64,000 bases of DNA from Roseiarcus sp963835215 (GTDB taxonomy: Bacteria; Pseudomonadota; Alphaproteobacteria; Rhizobiales; Beijerinckiaceae): NCBI GenBank assembly GCA_963835215.1, contig CAWIES010000002.1, forward strand, positions 1,612,001-1,676,000. The letters are read 5' to 3'. Below are positions 26,965 through 38,191 of this stretch, piece after piece (the first letter of the stretch is position 1; each line of letters begins with the position of its first letter). The notes below the pieces were generated by a model. It was not told the DNA's origin and did not search any database. It saw only the letters and a list, made by a program, of their open reading frames with translations. Both the position numbers and the translations under genes were made by a program.

Positions 26965-27048
26965 ATGGCCGACGTCATCTACATCGGTATCCCACTTGTG
27001 TTCCTCGCGCTGATGGGCGTCTACGCCGTCGCCTGCGACCGGCTGTAG
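26965..27048 (+). CDS. 27-aa membrane peptide preceding kdpF
   Basis: A tiny frame, MADVIYIGIPLVFLALMG then VYAVACDRL, almost entirely one membrane helix and ending in CDRL. It lies 11 bases before kdpF. Potassium-pump operons of several proteobacteria carry a comparable tiny open frame ahead of kdpF, which I recall but cannot check here. It may be an additional subunit or leader peptide of the Kdp complex. Confidence 0.5.
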   Translation: MADVIYIGIPLVFLALMGVYAVACDRL

Positions 27049-27059
27049 GAGCCTTAGCC

Positions 27060-27146
27060 ATGATCGAACCCCTCATCGGCCTCGCGGTCGGCGTCGTTCT
27101 CGCCGTCTACCTGCTCTACACGCTGATCTATCCCGAAAAGTTCTGA
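27060..27146 (+). CDS. kdpF: K+-transporting ATPase small subunit KdpF
   Basis: A 28-aa single-helix peptide (MIEPLIGLAVGVVLAVYLL then YTLIYPEKF) that stabilises the KdpABC complex in the inner membrane. The C-terminal YPEKF and position just before kdpA are characteristic. It is too short for standard ORF cut-offs. Confidence 0.85.
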   Translation: MIEPLIGLAVGVVLAVYLLYTLIYPEKF

Positions 27147-27192
27147 GGGCGCGCCGCGCATTCTTCCCAAGCTCCTGTTTCAAGGTGACGTC

Positions 27193-28902
27193 ATGACTCT
27201 CGTCGGCTGGTCGCAGATCGCGATCGTCCTCGCGCTGGCGCTCGCGGCCGCAGTTCCGCTGAGCAGCCTGATCGCCAATATTTACGCGGGCGAACGCAAT
27301 GTCCTCACGCCGTTCGCGCGGCCGCTCGAGCGGGTCTTTTATCGCCTCGCCGGCGTCGAGGAGACGCGCGAGCAAAGCTGGCTCGCCTACGCCATGGCGA
27401 TGCTCGCCTTCTCGATCGTGGGCTTCGTGACGCTGTATGCGCTTCAGCGCCTGCAGGGCTACCTGCCGCTCAATCCGCGAGGGTTCGACGGCTTGCCGGC
27501 CGATCTCTCCTTCAACACCTCGATCAGCTTCATCACCAACACCAACTGGCAGAACTACAGCGGCGAGACGACGATGAGTCATCTCACCCAGATGCTCGGT
27601 CTCACCGTTCACAATTTCCTTTCCGCCGCGACTGGCCTCGCCATGGCGTTCGCGCTGGTGCGCGCTTTCGCCCGCTCTTCCGCGACCACGGTCGGCAATT
27701 TCTGGGTCGATATGACGCGGGTCGTCCTTTACGTCCTGCTGCCGCTGTCGATCGTGATCGCGCTGGTGATGGTCGCGCTCGGCGTACCGCAGACCCTCGC
27801 GGGATCGGTCGACGCGACGACGCTCGAAGGGGTCAAACAGACGATCTCGTTTGGACCGATGGCGAGCCAGGAGGCGATCAAGGAGCTCGGCACCAACGGC
27901 GGCGGTTTCCTGAACGCCAATTCCTCCCATCCGTTCGAGAACCCCAACGCCTGGTCCAACATGCTGGAGATCTGGTCGCTCCTGCTGATCCCGGTTGCTT
28001 CCGTCATCGCCTTCGGGCGCGCGGTGGGCGATCTCAAGCAGGGGCGGGCGATCCTCGCGACAATGGCGATCCTGCTGCTGCTCGGTGTCGGCGTGGTCTA
28101 TTGGGCCGAGACTGCCGGCAATCCGATCCTGACCGCGCTCGGCCTCGACCCCGCGGGCGGCAATCTCGAAGGCAAGGAAGTGCGCTTCGGTCAGGCGATG
28201 AGCGCGCTCTTCGCAACCGCGACCACCTCTACATCAACCGGCGCGGTCAACACGATGCACGATTCGCTGACCCCGCTCGGCGGCCTGGTGCCGATGTTCA
28301 ACCTGCTTGCCGGCTGCATCTGGCCGGGCGGCGTCGGCGCTGGTCTCTACGGCTTCCTGGTGGTGGCGATCATCGCCGTGTTCGTCGCCGGGCTGATGGT
28401 TGGCCGCACGCCCGAGTATCTCGGCAAGAAGATCGAAGCGCGCGAGATGAAGCTGGCGATGTTCGCCGTGCTGATCTATCCGCTCGCGGTGCTCGGCTTC
28501 ACCGCCGCCGCGGTGATGCTGCAGACCGGGCTCGACAGCCTCAACAACACCGGCCCGCACGGCCTGTCGGAAATCCTCTACGCCTACGCTTCCGCCAACG
28601 CCAACAACGGCTCGGCCTTCGCGGGGCTCAATGGCGACACGCCGTGGTTCAACACGACGCTCGGCATTGTCATGCTGACGGGCCGCTTCGCCTATGTGAT
28701 CCCGGTGCTGGCGCTGGCTGGCGGGCTCGCCGCCAAGAAGAAGGCGCCTCCGTCCACCGGCACGTTCCCGACCACCGGACCGTTGTTCGTCGGCCTGCTG
28801 ATCGGCGTCGTCGTCATCCTCTACCTGCTGCAATATTTCCCCGCGCTCGCGCTGGGGCCGATCGTCGAGCACTTCCTGATGCTCGGCGGCAAGACGTTCT
28901 GA
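27193..28902 (+). CDS. kdpA: K+-transporting ATPase channel-like subunit KdpA
   Basis: A 569-aa inner-membrane protein with about ten helices that binds and passes potassium. The selectivity-filter-like segments are seen: FNTSISFITNTNWQNYSGE, GTNGGGFLNANSSHPFENP, TATTSTSTGAVNTMHDS and YAYASANANNGSAFAGL. Length and order of these four regions match the family. It follows kdpF by 46 bases. Confidence 0.96.
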   Translation: MTLVGWSQIAIVLALALAAAVPLSSLIANIYAGERNVLTPFARPLERVFYRLAGVEETREQSWLAYAMAMLAFSIVGFVTLYALQRLQGYLPLNPRGFDGLPADLSFNTSISFITNTNWQNYSGETTMSHLTQMLGLTVHNFLSAATGLAMAFALVRAFARSSATTVGNFWVDMTRVVLYVLLPLSIVIALVMVALGVPQTLAGSVDATTLEGVKQTISFGPMASQEAIKELGTNGGGFLNANSSHPFENPNAWSNMLEIWSLLLIPVASVIAFGRAVGDLKQGRAILATMAILLLLGVGVVYWAETAGNPILTALGLDPAGGNLEGKEVRFGQAMSALFATATTSTSTGAVNTMHDSLTPLGGLVPMFNLLAGCIWPGGVGAGLYGFLVVAIIAVFVAGLMVGRTPEYLGKKIEAREMKLAMFAVLIYPLAVLGFTAAAVMLQTGLDSLNNTGPHGLSEILYAYASANANNGSAFAGLNGDTPWFNTTLGIVMLTGRFAYVIPVLALAGGLAAKKKAPPSTGTFPTTGPLFVGLLIGVVVILYLLQYFPALALGPIVEHFLMLGGKTF

Positions 28903-28945
28903 CGCAAGATTTTCTGAGGGCCGCGCCCTCGTTTCGGAGTCCACC

Positions 28946-30997
<2,052 letters not shown>

Positions 30998-31008
30998 GGA
31001 ACGCCGTC

Positions 31009-31633
31009 ATGCTGAACCAGGTTCGTCCCGCCGTCGTGTTGCTGCTGCTGTTCAGCGCGCTGACCGGCCTCGTCTATCCGCTGGCGATCACCGTCGTCGC
31101 TCAAGTGATCCTGCCCTATCCCGCGAATGGCAGTCTGCTGACCGGCAAGGATGGCGCGCCGATCGGCTCGGCGCTGATCGGCCAAAACTTCGCCAGCGAC
31201 AAATATTTCCATGGCCGCCCTTCGGCGACGCAGGCGCAGGATCCCGCTCACCCCGACGATTCGTCCAAGACGATCGACGCGCCTTACAACGCCGCCAATT
31301 CGACCGGCTCCAACCTTGGCCCGACGTCGCAGAAGCTGGTCGACCGGGTGAAAGCCGACGTCGAGGCCAAGCGCGCCGCCGGCTGGAGCGGGCCAATCCC
31401 CGCCGACGCCGCGACGACCTCGGCCTCGGGGCTCGATCCCGACGTTTCGCCCCAGACTGCGCTGGCTCAGGTTCCCGTTGTCGCCAAGGCGCGCGGGCTG
31501 AGCGAGGAGAAGTTGCGCGCGCTGGTCGTCTGCGCAAGTCGAAGAGCGGACGCTGGGGCTGTTTGGCGAGCCGCGTGTCAATGTGCTGCGGCTGAACATC
31601 GCGCTCGACGCGCTGGCGCCGAGCGGGTCGTAA
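31009..31633 (+). CDS. kdpC: K+-transporting ATPase subunit KdpC, one frameshift
   Basis: The accessory subunit of the Kdp pump: one N-terminal helix (VRPAVVLLLLFSALTGLVYPL) and a periplasmic domain with LIGQNFASDKYFHGRPSAT, the usual NLGPTSQKL, and DVSPQTALAQV. Frame is lost near 31530. One base fewer restores SAQVEERTLGLFGEPRVNVL and a proper end at TAA 31633. The span is 625 bases, one more than a multiple of three, as a single insertion predicts. Expected length about 207 aa. Confidence 0.88.
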
Positions 31634-31661
31634 GCGGCGCCCGTCAGCGGCGCCGGCAAAG

Positions 31662-32189
31662 TCACAGCGGCCGGTGGCCGTCGGCGCGCTTGGCCAGCTT
31701 GGCGAATTTCTTGATCACGCGGTCGCGCTTGAGCTTGGAAATGTGGTCGATGAACAGCACGCCGTCGAGATGGTCGATCTCGTGCTGCAATGCCGTCGAC
31801 AGCAGACCTTCGGCGAGCAGCTCTTGCAGCTTGCCGTCGCGGTCGAGGAAGCGCGCGCGCACCGAGGCGGGCCGCTCGACCTCTTCGTAATATTCGGGGA
31901 TCGACAGGCAGCCTTCCTCGTAGGTCGATCGCTCGTCCGACGACCAGACGATCTCGGGGTTGACGAAATAGAGCGGCTGGGCCGGCTCGTCCTTTTTGGC
32001 GAGGTCGATCACCACCAGGCGGATCGGCTCGGCGATCTGGATCGCGGCAAGCCCGATCCCCGGCGCCTCGCGCATCGTCTCCATCATGTCGTCGAGCGTG
32101 CGCCGCACCGCGTCGTCGACCTGCGCCAGAGGCGCGCTCGCCAGCCGCAGTTTGGGGTCGGGCAGGGTGATGATGTGACGCAGGGCCAT
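31662..32189 (-). CDS. def: Peptide deformylase
   Basis: Removes the formyl group from nascent proteins using Fe2+ or another metal. The 175-aa protein has all three motifs: GIGLAAIQI, EGCLSIPEYYEE (metal Cys; CLSIPE instead of CLSVPG, common in alphaproteobacteria) and the catalytic QHEIDHLDGVLF. ATG 32189 gives the standard N-terminus MALRHIITLPDPKLR. It is convergent with kdpC, with only 28 bases between. Confidence 0.95.
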   Translation of the reverse strand: MALRHIITLPDPKLRLASAPLAQVDDAVRRTLDDMMETMREAPGIGLAAIQIAEPIRLVVIDLAKKDEPAQPLYFVNPEIVWSSDERSTYEEGCLSIPEYYEEVERPASVRARFLDRDGKLQELLAEGLLSTALQHEIDHLDGVLFIDHISKLKRDRVIKKFAKLAKRADGHRPL

Positions 32190-32298
32190 GGTGTCGGATT
32201 CTCGCTCTTTGCCGGTCAGATAACGATGCTGGCGCGCGCGGTCAAATCCGTTCTTCTTTCGTTCGATTTGGCGCGGCGAATCGGCTAAGCTCGCGCCC

Positions 32299-33479
32299 AT
32301 GAACCCCACGCTCGTCGTTCTCTACGGCTATCCCGTGACATTCGCCCACGCGCTCGGGGCCATCGCGGTTCTGCTGCTTCTGCTGATGATCGCGTTGATG
32401 CGCGCCAATGGCGCCCGGCGGCGCGAGGCGGACGCCGCGGCCGACGGTCGCCGGGAGCTCGAGGCGCGCCTGGCCGGGCTCGCCCAGTCGAACGCGGAAC
32501 TCGCCGGCCGGCTCAGCTCGATGAGCGAATGGCTGGGTTCCCGCCAGGCCGATCTCGCGCGGGTGATGTCCGAGCGGCTCGACAATGTCGGCGCGCGGCT
32601 CGGCGCCGGGCTGGAAAGCCACGCTCAGACCACCGGGGCGAACCTCGGCAAGCTTAATGAGCGGCTGGCGGTGATCGACGCCGCCCAGGCGCGCATGGTC
32701 GGCATGACGCAGGAGGTCGTGTCGCTCAAGGACATTCTCTCCAACAAGCAGACGCGCGGCGCCTTCGGCCAGGGGCGGATGGAGGCGATCGTCAGCGACG
32801 GCCTGCCGGCCGGGCGCCTACGAGTTCCAGGCGACGCTCTCCAACAAGGCGCGGCCCGATTGCGTCATCCGCCTGCCGGGCGACGAGCGGGTGCTGGCGG
32901 TCGACGCCAAGTTTCCGCTCGAAGCCTTCACGCTGTTTAACGAAGCGCGTGGCGAAGAGGCGCTGAAGGCGGCCGGGGCGAGAGTGCGCGCCGACGTCGG
33001 CAAGCATGTCAAGGACATCGCCGAGCGCTATCTGCTGCCGGGCGAGACGCAGGACATCGCGCTGATGTTCGTGCCCTCCGAAGTCGATCTACTCCGACCT
33101 CGTCGAGCATTTCGACGACGTCGTGCAAAAGGCGCATCGCGCCCGCGTCGTCATCGTCTCGCCCTCGCTGATGATGATGGCGATCCAGGTGACGCAGTCG
33201 ATCCTGCGCGACCAGCGCATGAGCGATCAGGCGCACGCCATCCACGCCGAGGTCGGCCGACTGCTCAACGACGTGCGCCTGCTCGCCGAGCGGACCGGCA
33301 AGCTGGAGACCCATTTCCGCCAGGCGCAAGAAGACGTCGGCATGGTCGCGACGTCGGCGGAGAAGGTGACGCGCCGCGCCGCCCGCATCGACGCGATGGA
33401 GTTCGGCGAAAAGGCAGTCGAGACGGGGAAGGTGGAAGCGCTCACGCCGAATCTGCGGCTGGCGCAGGGCGGGGACTGA
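32299..33479 (+). CDS. rmuC: DNA recombination protein RmuC, two frameshifts
   Basis: RmuC limits recombination at inverted repeats and has a PD-(D/E)XK nuclease-like core. An N-terminal membrane helix (ALGAIAVLLLLLMIALMRA) is followed by a coiled coil and the core KARPDCVIRLPG then VLAVDAKFPLEAF. Frame breaks near 32812 (GGG run, restoring AYEFQATLSN) and near 33088 (extra G, restoring SIYSDLVEHFDDVV). The end RIDAMEFGEK fits the family. About 393 aa in total. The 3' end overlaps the convergent GT87 gene. Confidence 0.87.
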
Positions 33480-34788
33480 GCCCGACCGCTTTGGCGTCCC
33501 TTCGCATATGCCAGATGAGCGCGCCGACGATCGCCGCGCTCGCCCACAAGTCGCTGCCACAGGCTTGCGGCCAGTGGGGCGGGGGGTGCGGGGCGCGAAG
33601 TGCGAAGAGGGCCATCGCCAACGCCAGCAGGCCCCAGGCGATCGCACGCGCTTTGCCGCGCGGCTCGAAGGCGGCGCGGTAGACCAGCACGGTGACCGGA
33701 AACAGCATCCAGACAAAATAATAGTCGCGCGCAAGCGGCGAGCTGACGGTCATCAGTGCGATCAGAATGCCGAACTCGGCGGCGTCGGATTTGGGCGTTC
33801 GCCGTCGCTCCGCCGGCATGGCGGCGATGAAGCCGAGGCCGATCAGCGCGGCGACACCAAGAAACGCCAAGTTCGCTTGCTCGTAACTGAGGTCGAGAAC
33901 ATTCACGGTGAACGGCTTTGCGTCGGGATCGAGCGCTTCCGCGTTCAACGGCCGCAGGAGGCGATGCGTGACCGCGATGAGCGAGTTGTTCTTCCAGCTC
34001 CAGTTCTGCTCGGGCCGCTGACCAAATCCCTCCGCGTTGGCCGACAGCGCGACCGCCTGAAACCAGGTCTTGGTATCGTCGAAGTTGCGCTCAAGCCCAC
34101 GAAACGGCGCGGGCACGAGCAGCAGCAGGACGCCGGTGAGCGCGACCATGCTAGCCGCCGCGCGCCAGCGTCGCCGCCACAAGAGATAGGGCAGGATCGT
34201 GACCGGGAACGCCTTCAACGCCGTCGCGAGCGCGAACATCGCCCCCGCCGACCCCTCGCGTCCCGCGCTGAGCAGGGCGAGGCCGGCCAGCATGATTGCG
34301 AGCAGCATCAGGTTCGGCTGGCCGTAGTTGAAGTTTTCCCAGATCACCGGCAGCGCGAGCGCCGCAGGCAGCGCGACCATCCACAATGGCTTCGCACCTG
34401 TCTCGCCGGCGAGCCGATCGGACAGCTTGAGCGAAATCCCAAAGCTGGCGGCGTAGATGAGGCCAATGCAGAGAATTGAGAAGGCGAAGCCGAAGATACA
34501 CAACGGCGCCAGCAACACCGCCGCGAGCGGCGGATAAATGAATGCGAACCACGCATCCGGGTTGGCGGGATAGAGATCGCCGCCCGCAAGGACCTGCTTT
34601 CCGGCCCAGTACCACAACGGGTAGTCATATTTGTTAGTCGGCCCAGACCATTCCCGAACCAGCGGAACGGCGACGAGGATCAGACTGGCGTAGACATAGA
34701 GGGCTGGGAGCGCGTAAGGGCGGAGCCTCGTCGCTGTGGTTCGCGCGCTCTCGCGGGCGGCCCTCAGTGCGTCGCCCGTCTCAGCCAC
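33442..34788 (-). CDS. GT87-family membrane glycosyltransferase
   Basis: A 448-aa polytopic membrane protein of the DUF2029/GT87 family, which in actinobacteria includes polyprenyl-phosphate-mannose-dependent mannosyltransferases. About ten to twelve membrane helices are seen, with the conserved early loop DLYPANPDAWFAFIYPPLAAVLL and ENFNYGQPNLMLLAIMLAGL. The N-terminus overlaps the DUF934 gene end by 25 bases and the C-terminus overlaps rmuC. The sugar and acceptor are unknown. The association with rhamnose genes is distant. Confidence 0.75.
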   Translation of the reverse strand: MAETGDALRAARESARTTATRLRPYALPALYVYASLILVAVPLVREWSGPTNKYDYPLWYWAGKQVLAGGDLYPANPDAWFAFIYPPLAAVLLAPLCIFGFAFSILCIGLIYAASFGISLKLSDRLAGETGAKPLWMVALPAALALPVIWENFNYGQPNLMLLAIMLAGLALLSAGREGSAGAMFALATALKAFPVTILPYLLWRRRWRAAASMVALTGVLLLLVPAPFRGLERNFDDTKTWFQAVALSANAEGFGQRPEQNWSWKNNSLIAVTHRLLRPLNAEALDPDAKPFTVNVLDLSYEQANLAFLGVAALIGLGFIAAMPAERRRTPKSDAAEFGILIALMTVSSPLARDYYFVWMLFPVTVLVYRAAFEPRGKARAIAWGLLALAMALFALRAPHPPPHWPQACGSDLWASAAIVGALIWHMRRDAKAVGLSPRPAPAADSA

Positions 34789-35273
34789 GGCCTCGTCCCC
34801 GCCGGCGCCTCGGAGAGGACGACGCTCGGCTGGTAGTAGAGGTGCGCGGTCGGCAGCCGACCTTCGCTGAGCGCGCGCTGCGTCGGCTCATCGGTCACCT
34901 CGAACGACGTGAAACCGCAACGCGCCATCAGCGGGATTTCATCGAGCAGCACCTCGCCGGTCGCACGCAACTCGCCGGCGAACCCGAAACGTTCGCGTAG
35001 CAGCTCGGCGTAGGAGAAGGCGCGCCCGTCGACGAACTTGTCGAAGCGCAGCGCGATCAGCGGCCGCCCCGCCGCCTCCGCCAATTGCGCCAGCGCCTCC
35101 TTGCCGGCGGCGATGCCGACGCCGACCGGATCGGCGCGCTTGGTCAGCGCATCCTTGTCGGCGCTCCAACGCGCAAACGAGATGATGATCGCGCCGCTCG
35201 CGGGCAGGGGCGCCGCGTCGTCGAGCGTTGTCCACTCATCCTCGGCGAACGCGCCGTCGCGCCAAAGCGCCAT
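34764..35273 (-). CDS. DUF934 family protein of the sulfite-reduction operon
   Basis: A 169-aa soluble protein that in many proteobacteria closes cysI/cysH operons, where it is annotated as probably involved in sulfite reduction. Typical segments are LRFDKFVDGRAFSYAELLRERFGFAGELRATG, EVLLDEIPLMARCGFTSFEV and AHLYYQPSVVL. ATG 35273 overlaps the cysH stop by one base (TGATG), so translation is probably coupled. Its biochemical role is not established. Confidence 0.85.
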   Translation of the reverse strand: MALWRDGAFAEDEWTTLDDAAPLPASGAIIISFARWSADKDALTKRADPVGVGIAAGKEALAQLAEAAGRPLIALRFDKFVDGRAFSYAELLRERFGFAGELRATGEVLLDEIPLMARCGFTSFEVTDEPTQRALSEGRLPTAHLYYQPSVVLSEAPAGTRPWLRRATH

Positions 35274-36007
35274 CAGATATCTTGCCCAGCGGTCAGCGGC
35301 TCGGTGTGGATGCCGCATTCGCTCTTGGTGCGGCCGCGCCAGCGCCCCGCGCGGATGTCTTCGCCGGGTGCGACGCGACTGGTGCAGGGCAGGCAGCCGA
35401 TCGAGGGAAAGCCCTTGGCGACCAGCGGATGGGGCGGCAGGCCGGCGGCGCGGATGTAATCGAGGATGTCGCTCGCGCTCCAGCCGATCAGCGGGTTGAC
35501 CTTGACGCGCTCGCCTTCGGCCTCGAACAACGGCACCCGCGCGCGCGTCACGCTCTGGAAGCCCTTGCGGCCGGTGATCCAAGCGTCATAGCCGTCGAGC
35601 GCGCTGGCGAGCGGCAGCACCTTGCGGATTTCGCAGCAGCGGTCGGGATCGCTGGCGAACAGGAACTTCTCCGGGTCTTCGGCTTCGAGCGTCGCAGGAT
35701 CGGGCCCGGCGACGATGACATTGGTGAGGCCAAGGCTCGTGCACAGCGTGTCCCGATAGGCGAGCGTTTCGGGAAAGTGCTGGCCGGTATCGACGAAGAC
35801 GACCGGAGTCGCGGGATCGACGCGCGAGACCATGTGCAACAGCACCGCCGAATCGGCGCCGAAGCTCGAGACCAGCGCGATGCGGCCGGGGAACAGATCC
35901 TCGATCGCGAGCCGCAGCAGCGAGCTCGCCTTGATGCGGGCGAAGCGGTCTTCCAGCCTGGTGGCGGCGATCTGGTCGCCGAACAGCTTGACGTCGTGGG
36001 CGCTCAT
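35273..36007 (-). CDS. cysH: Adenylyl-sulfate (APS) reductase
   Basis: Reduces APS to sulfite with thioredoxin. The 244-aa protein has the PP-loop-like SSFGADSAVLLHM, the iron-sulfur cysteines RCCEIRK and CLPCTS that mark the APS-using plant/bacterial type, and the catalytic cysteine in KSECGIHTEP. The E. coli PAPS reductase lacks the two Cys pairs. It is coupled by single-base overlaps to cysI upstream and DUF934 downstream. No cysDNC is seen in this window. Confidence 0.93.
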   Translation of the reverse strand: MSAHDVKLFGDQIAATRLEDRFARIKASSLLRLAIEDLFPGRIALVSSFGADSAVLLHMVSRVDPATPVVFVDTGQHFPETLAYRDTLCTSLGLTNVIVAGPDPATLEAEDPEKFLFASDPDRCCEIRKVLPLASALDGYDAWITGRKGFQSVTRARVPLFEAEGERVKVNPLIGWSASDILDYIRAAGLPPHPLVAKGFPSIGCLPCTSRVAPGEDIRAGRWRGRTKSECGIHTEPLTAGQDI

Positions 36008-37680
36008 CAGATGTCAGCCCCTTCGTTGCGTTCGTAGAGCGCCTCTTTGAACGGCGCGGGGCCGAGGCGGCGATAGGCGGCAAGGAAGCTTTCCTGCGGC
36101 CCCTCGCGCTTGGCCATATAGGTGTCGACCACCGTTTCAACAGCCTCCACCACCGTCTCGGAGCTAAAGCCGGGGCCGATGATTTGGCCGATCGAAGCGG
36201 TTTCGTCGCCCGAACCCCCTAAGGTGATCTGATAGGTCTCTTCGCCCGCGCGCTCGAGGCCGAGGATGCCGATGTGGCCGACGTGATGATGGCCGCAGGC
36301 GTTGATGCAGCCGGAAATCTTGATCTTCAGCGGCCCGATGGCGCGCGCGCGCGTTCCATCGCCAAAGCGCTCGGAGAGGCGTTGGGCGATCGGGATCGAG
36401 CGCGCGGTCGCCAGCGCGCAATAGTCGAGGCCGGGGCAGGCGATGATGTCGCTGACCAGGCCCGCGTTGGGCGTCGCCAGCCCGACCGAAGCCAGCCGAT
36501 CATAGACGGTGGTCAGCTCGTCGAGCGCAACATGGGGCAGGATCAGATTCTGTTCGTGCGAGACGCGCAATTCGTCCTGCGAATAATCCTCGGCGAGGTC
36601 GGCGACCGCGTCCATCTGATCGGCGGTCGCGTCGCCCGGCACGCCGCCGATCGGCTTCAGCGATACGGTGACGATGGCGTAGCCGGGAACCTTGTGCGCG
36701 ACGACGTTCGACTCGACGAAGCGCGAGAACTTTTCGTCCTTGCCGCGGCGGCGCTCGACGCGCTCGCTCTTTGGCGCACGCGGCGCGAGCGGCGGGGGAG
36801 CGAAATAGGCCTGGATGCGCGCGATCTCCTCGGCCGGCAGCGCGAGGGCCGTGTCGTGGCGCGTGGCGAATTCGGTCTCGACCAGCTCGCGCACGGCGGC
36901 CAGACCCCGCTCGTGCAGCAGGATCTTGATGCGCGCCTTGAACTTGTTGTCGCGGCGCCCTTCGAGATTGTAGACGCGCAGGATCGCCTCGCAATAGCCG
37001 AGCAGATCGTGCGGCGGGAGAAACTCGCGCACCTTGTGGCCGATCAGCGGCGTGCGGCCGAGGCCGCCCCCGACATAGACGGTGAAGCCGAGTTCGCCCG
37101 CCGCGTTGCGCACGATCTGCAGGCCGATGTCATGGGCCTGGATCACCGCGCGATCGTTGGGCGCGCCGTTGACGGCGATCTTGAACTTGCGCGGCAGAAA
37201 CGAGAACTCGGGGTGCAGCGACGACCATTGCCGCAGGATTTCGGCGTAGGGGCGCGGGTCGGCGAGCTCGTCGGCGGCGACGCCGGCGAAGTGATCGGCG
37301 GTGACGTTGCGAATGCAATTGCCGGAGGTCTGGATCGCGTGCATCTCGACGCTGGCGAGCTCGGCGAGAATGTCAGGCGTGTCCTTCAGCGCCGGCCAGT
37401 TGAACTGCAGGTTCTGGCGCGTAGTGAAATGGCCGTAGCCGCGATCGTATTTGCGCGCGATCTCGGCGAGCTTGCGCAACTGGCGCGAACTGAGCGTGCC
37501 GTAAGGCACGGCGATGCGCAGCATGTAGGCGTGGAGCTGGAGGTAGAGGCCGTTCATCAGCCGATGCGGCCGGAACTGATCCTCAGTCAGCTCGCCTGCG
37601 AGCCGGCGCCCGACCTGCTCGCGGAACTGATCGACCCGCGCGGCGACGAATGCGGCGTCGAATTCGTCATAGCGATACAT
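36007..37680 (-). CDS. cysI: Nitrite/sulfite reductase hemoprotein, sulfite reductase CysI type
   Basis: Reduces sulfite to sulfide in cysteine synthesis. The 557-aa protein has two ferredoxin-like half domains and ends with the siroheme/4Fe-4S cysteines: IACPGLDYCALA and KISGCINACGHHHVGHIG. GHFTTRQNLQFNWP and ASVEMHAIQTSGNCIRNVTAD are typical siroheme-enzyme segments. ATG 37680 (MYRYDEFDAAF) is the standard start. It overlaps DUF2849 by 14 bases upstream and cysH by one base downstream. Electron donor, probably ferredoxin, is not encoded nearby. Confidence 0.93.
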   Translation of the reverse strand: MYRYDEFDAAFVAARVDQFREQVGRRLAGELTEDQFRPHRLMNGLYLQLHAYMLRIAVPYGTLSSRQLRKLAEIARKYDRGYGHFTTRQNLQFNWPALKDTPDILAELASVEMHAIQTSGNCIRNVTADHFAGVAADELADPRPYAEILRQWSSLHPEFSFLPRKFKIAVNGAPNDRAVIQAHDIGLQIVRNAAGELGFTVYVGGGLGRTPLIGHKVREFLPPHDLLGYCEAILRVYNLEGRRDNKFKARIKILLHERGLAAVRELVETEFATRHDTALALPAEEIARIQAYFAPPPLAPRAPKSERVERRRGKDEKFSRFVESNVVAHKVPGYAIVTVSLKPIGGVPGDATADQMDAVADLAEDYSQDELRVSHEQNLILPHVALDELTTVYDRLASVGLATPNAGLVSDIIACPGLDYCALATARSIPIAQRLSERFGDGTRARAIGPLKIKISGCINACGHHHVGHIGILGLERAGEETYQITLGGSGDETASIGQIIGPGFSSETVVEAVETVVDTYMAKREGPQESFLAAYRRLGPAPFKEALYERNEGADI

Positions 37681-38020
37681 GCGGCGTCTCCGTCGGCGCG
37701 TGCAAGGCGAGCACCGGCGCTTGTCCCTGCGCCTGCTTGCCGAGATCCCGGCGCACGGTCGGTCCCGAAGCGCGGATCGCTTCGCGCAGCGCCTTGGGCG
37801 TGTAGTGGCCGTTGCGCAGCTCGACATCGACGCCATAGGGGTCGACGAGCAAGCTCGCCGCGACCGCCTCGGCCGCGTGGACAAGCGCGGCCTTAGTCTC
37901 CGCCGCGTCGGCGTAGATCGCGGCGCGCGCGAAGTCTTCGCTCCAGCCGCCGGCGGCGTCCATGAACAAGACGACGCCGTCGACGAGCCGATTGGCGGTG
38001 ACGATCTGAGGCAAAGCCAT
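37667..38020 (-). CDS. DUF2849 domain protein, first gene of the cysIH operon
   Basis: A 117-aa protein with the DUF2849 pattern TANRLVDGVVLFMDAAGGWSEDFARA and VDPYGVDVELRNGHYTPKALREAIRASGPTVR. In alphaproteobacteria it regularly precedes cysI, often after cysG, and is thought to serve sulfite reductase, but its role has not been shown. Here cysG is absent, and the gene directly follows the putative operator at 38144-38159. Confidence 0.82.
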   Translation of the reverse strand: MALPQIVTANRLVDGVVLFMDAAGGWSEDFARAAIYADAAETKAALVHAAEAVAASLLVDPYGVDVELRNGHYTPKALREAIRASGPTVRRDLGKQAQGQAPVLALHAPTETPHVSL

Positions 38021-38143
38021 ATCCTGGTATCCGAAGCGCCAACGACAGAAGCGGCGCGCCGCAATTCACGGCGCACCGGCGCTAAAGCCATGTGCAGCTT
38101 GCGAGCTTTAGCATATTGTACCGATAAAATCTAGGCGATTGTG

Positions 38144-38159
38144 TTTCATACGTATTAAA
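38144..38159. promoter_or_regulatory. Palindrome upstream of the cysIH operon
   Basis: A 16-bp palindrome, TTTCATACGTATTAAA, with seven of eight pairs matching, in an A/T-rich stretch 124 bases before the DUF2849 start. It resembles the complement of the site before the FAD protein (TTTCATATGTCTATGAAA) with two bases removed from the centre. It probably lies in the cys promoter. The regulator is unknown. Confidence 0.45.
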
Positions 38160-38191
38160 TTGGTTTATTTCACTTGACGGGCCGCCATTGT

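Noticed and set aside
31634..31661. AGCGGCGCC repeats between kdpC and def as a terminator
   Set aside because: Self-complementary GGCGCC cores exist but the stems are short and no U-tract follows; not strong enough to call.
36274..37896. 540-residue frame opposite cysI
   Set aside because: Antisense shadow of an unambiguous sulfite reductase gene.
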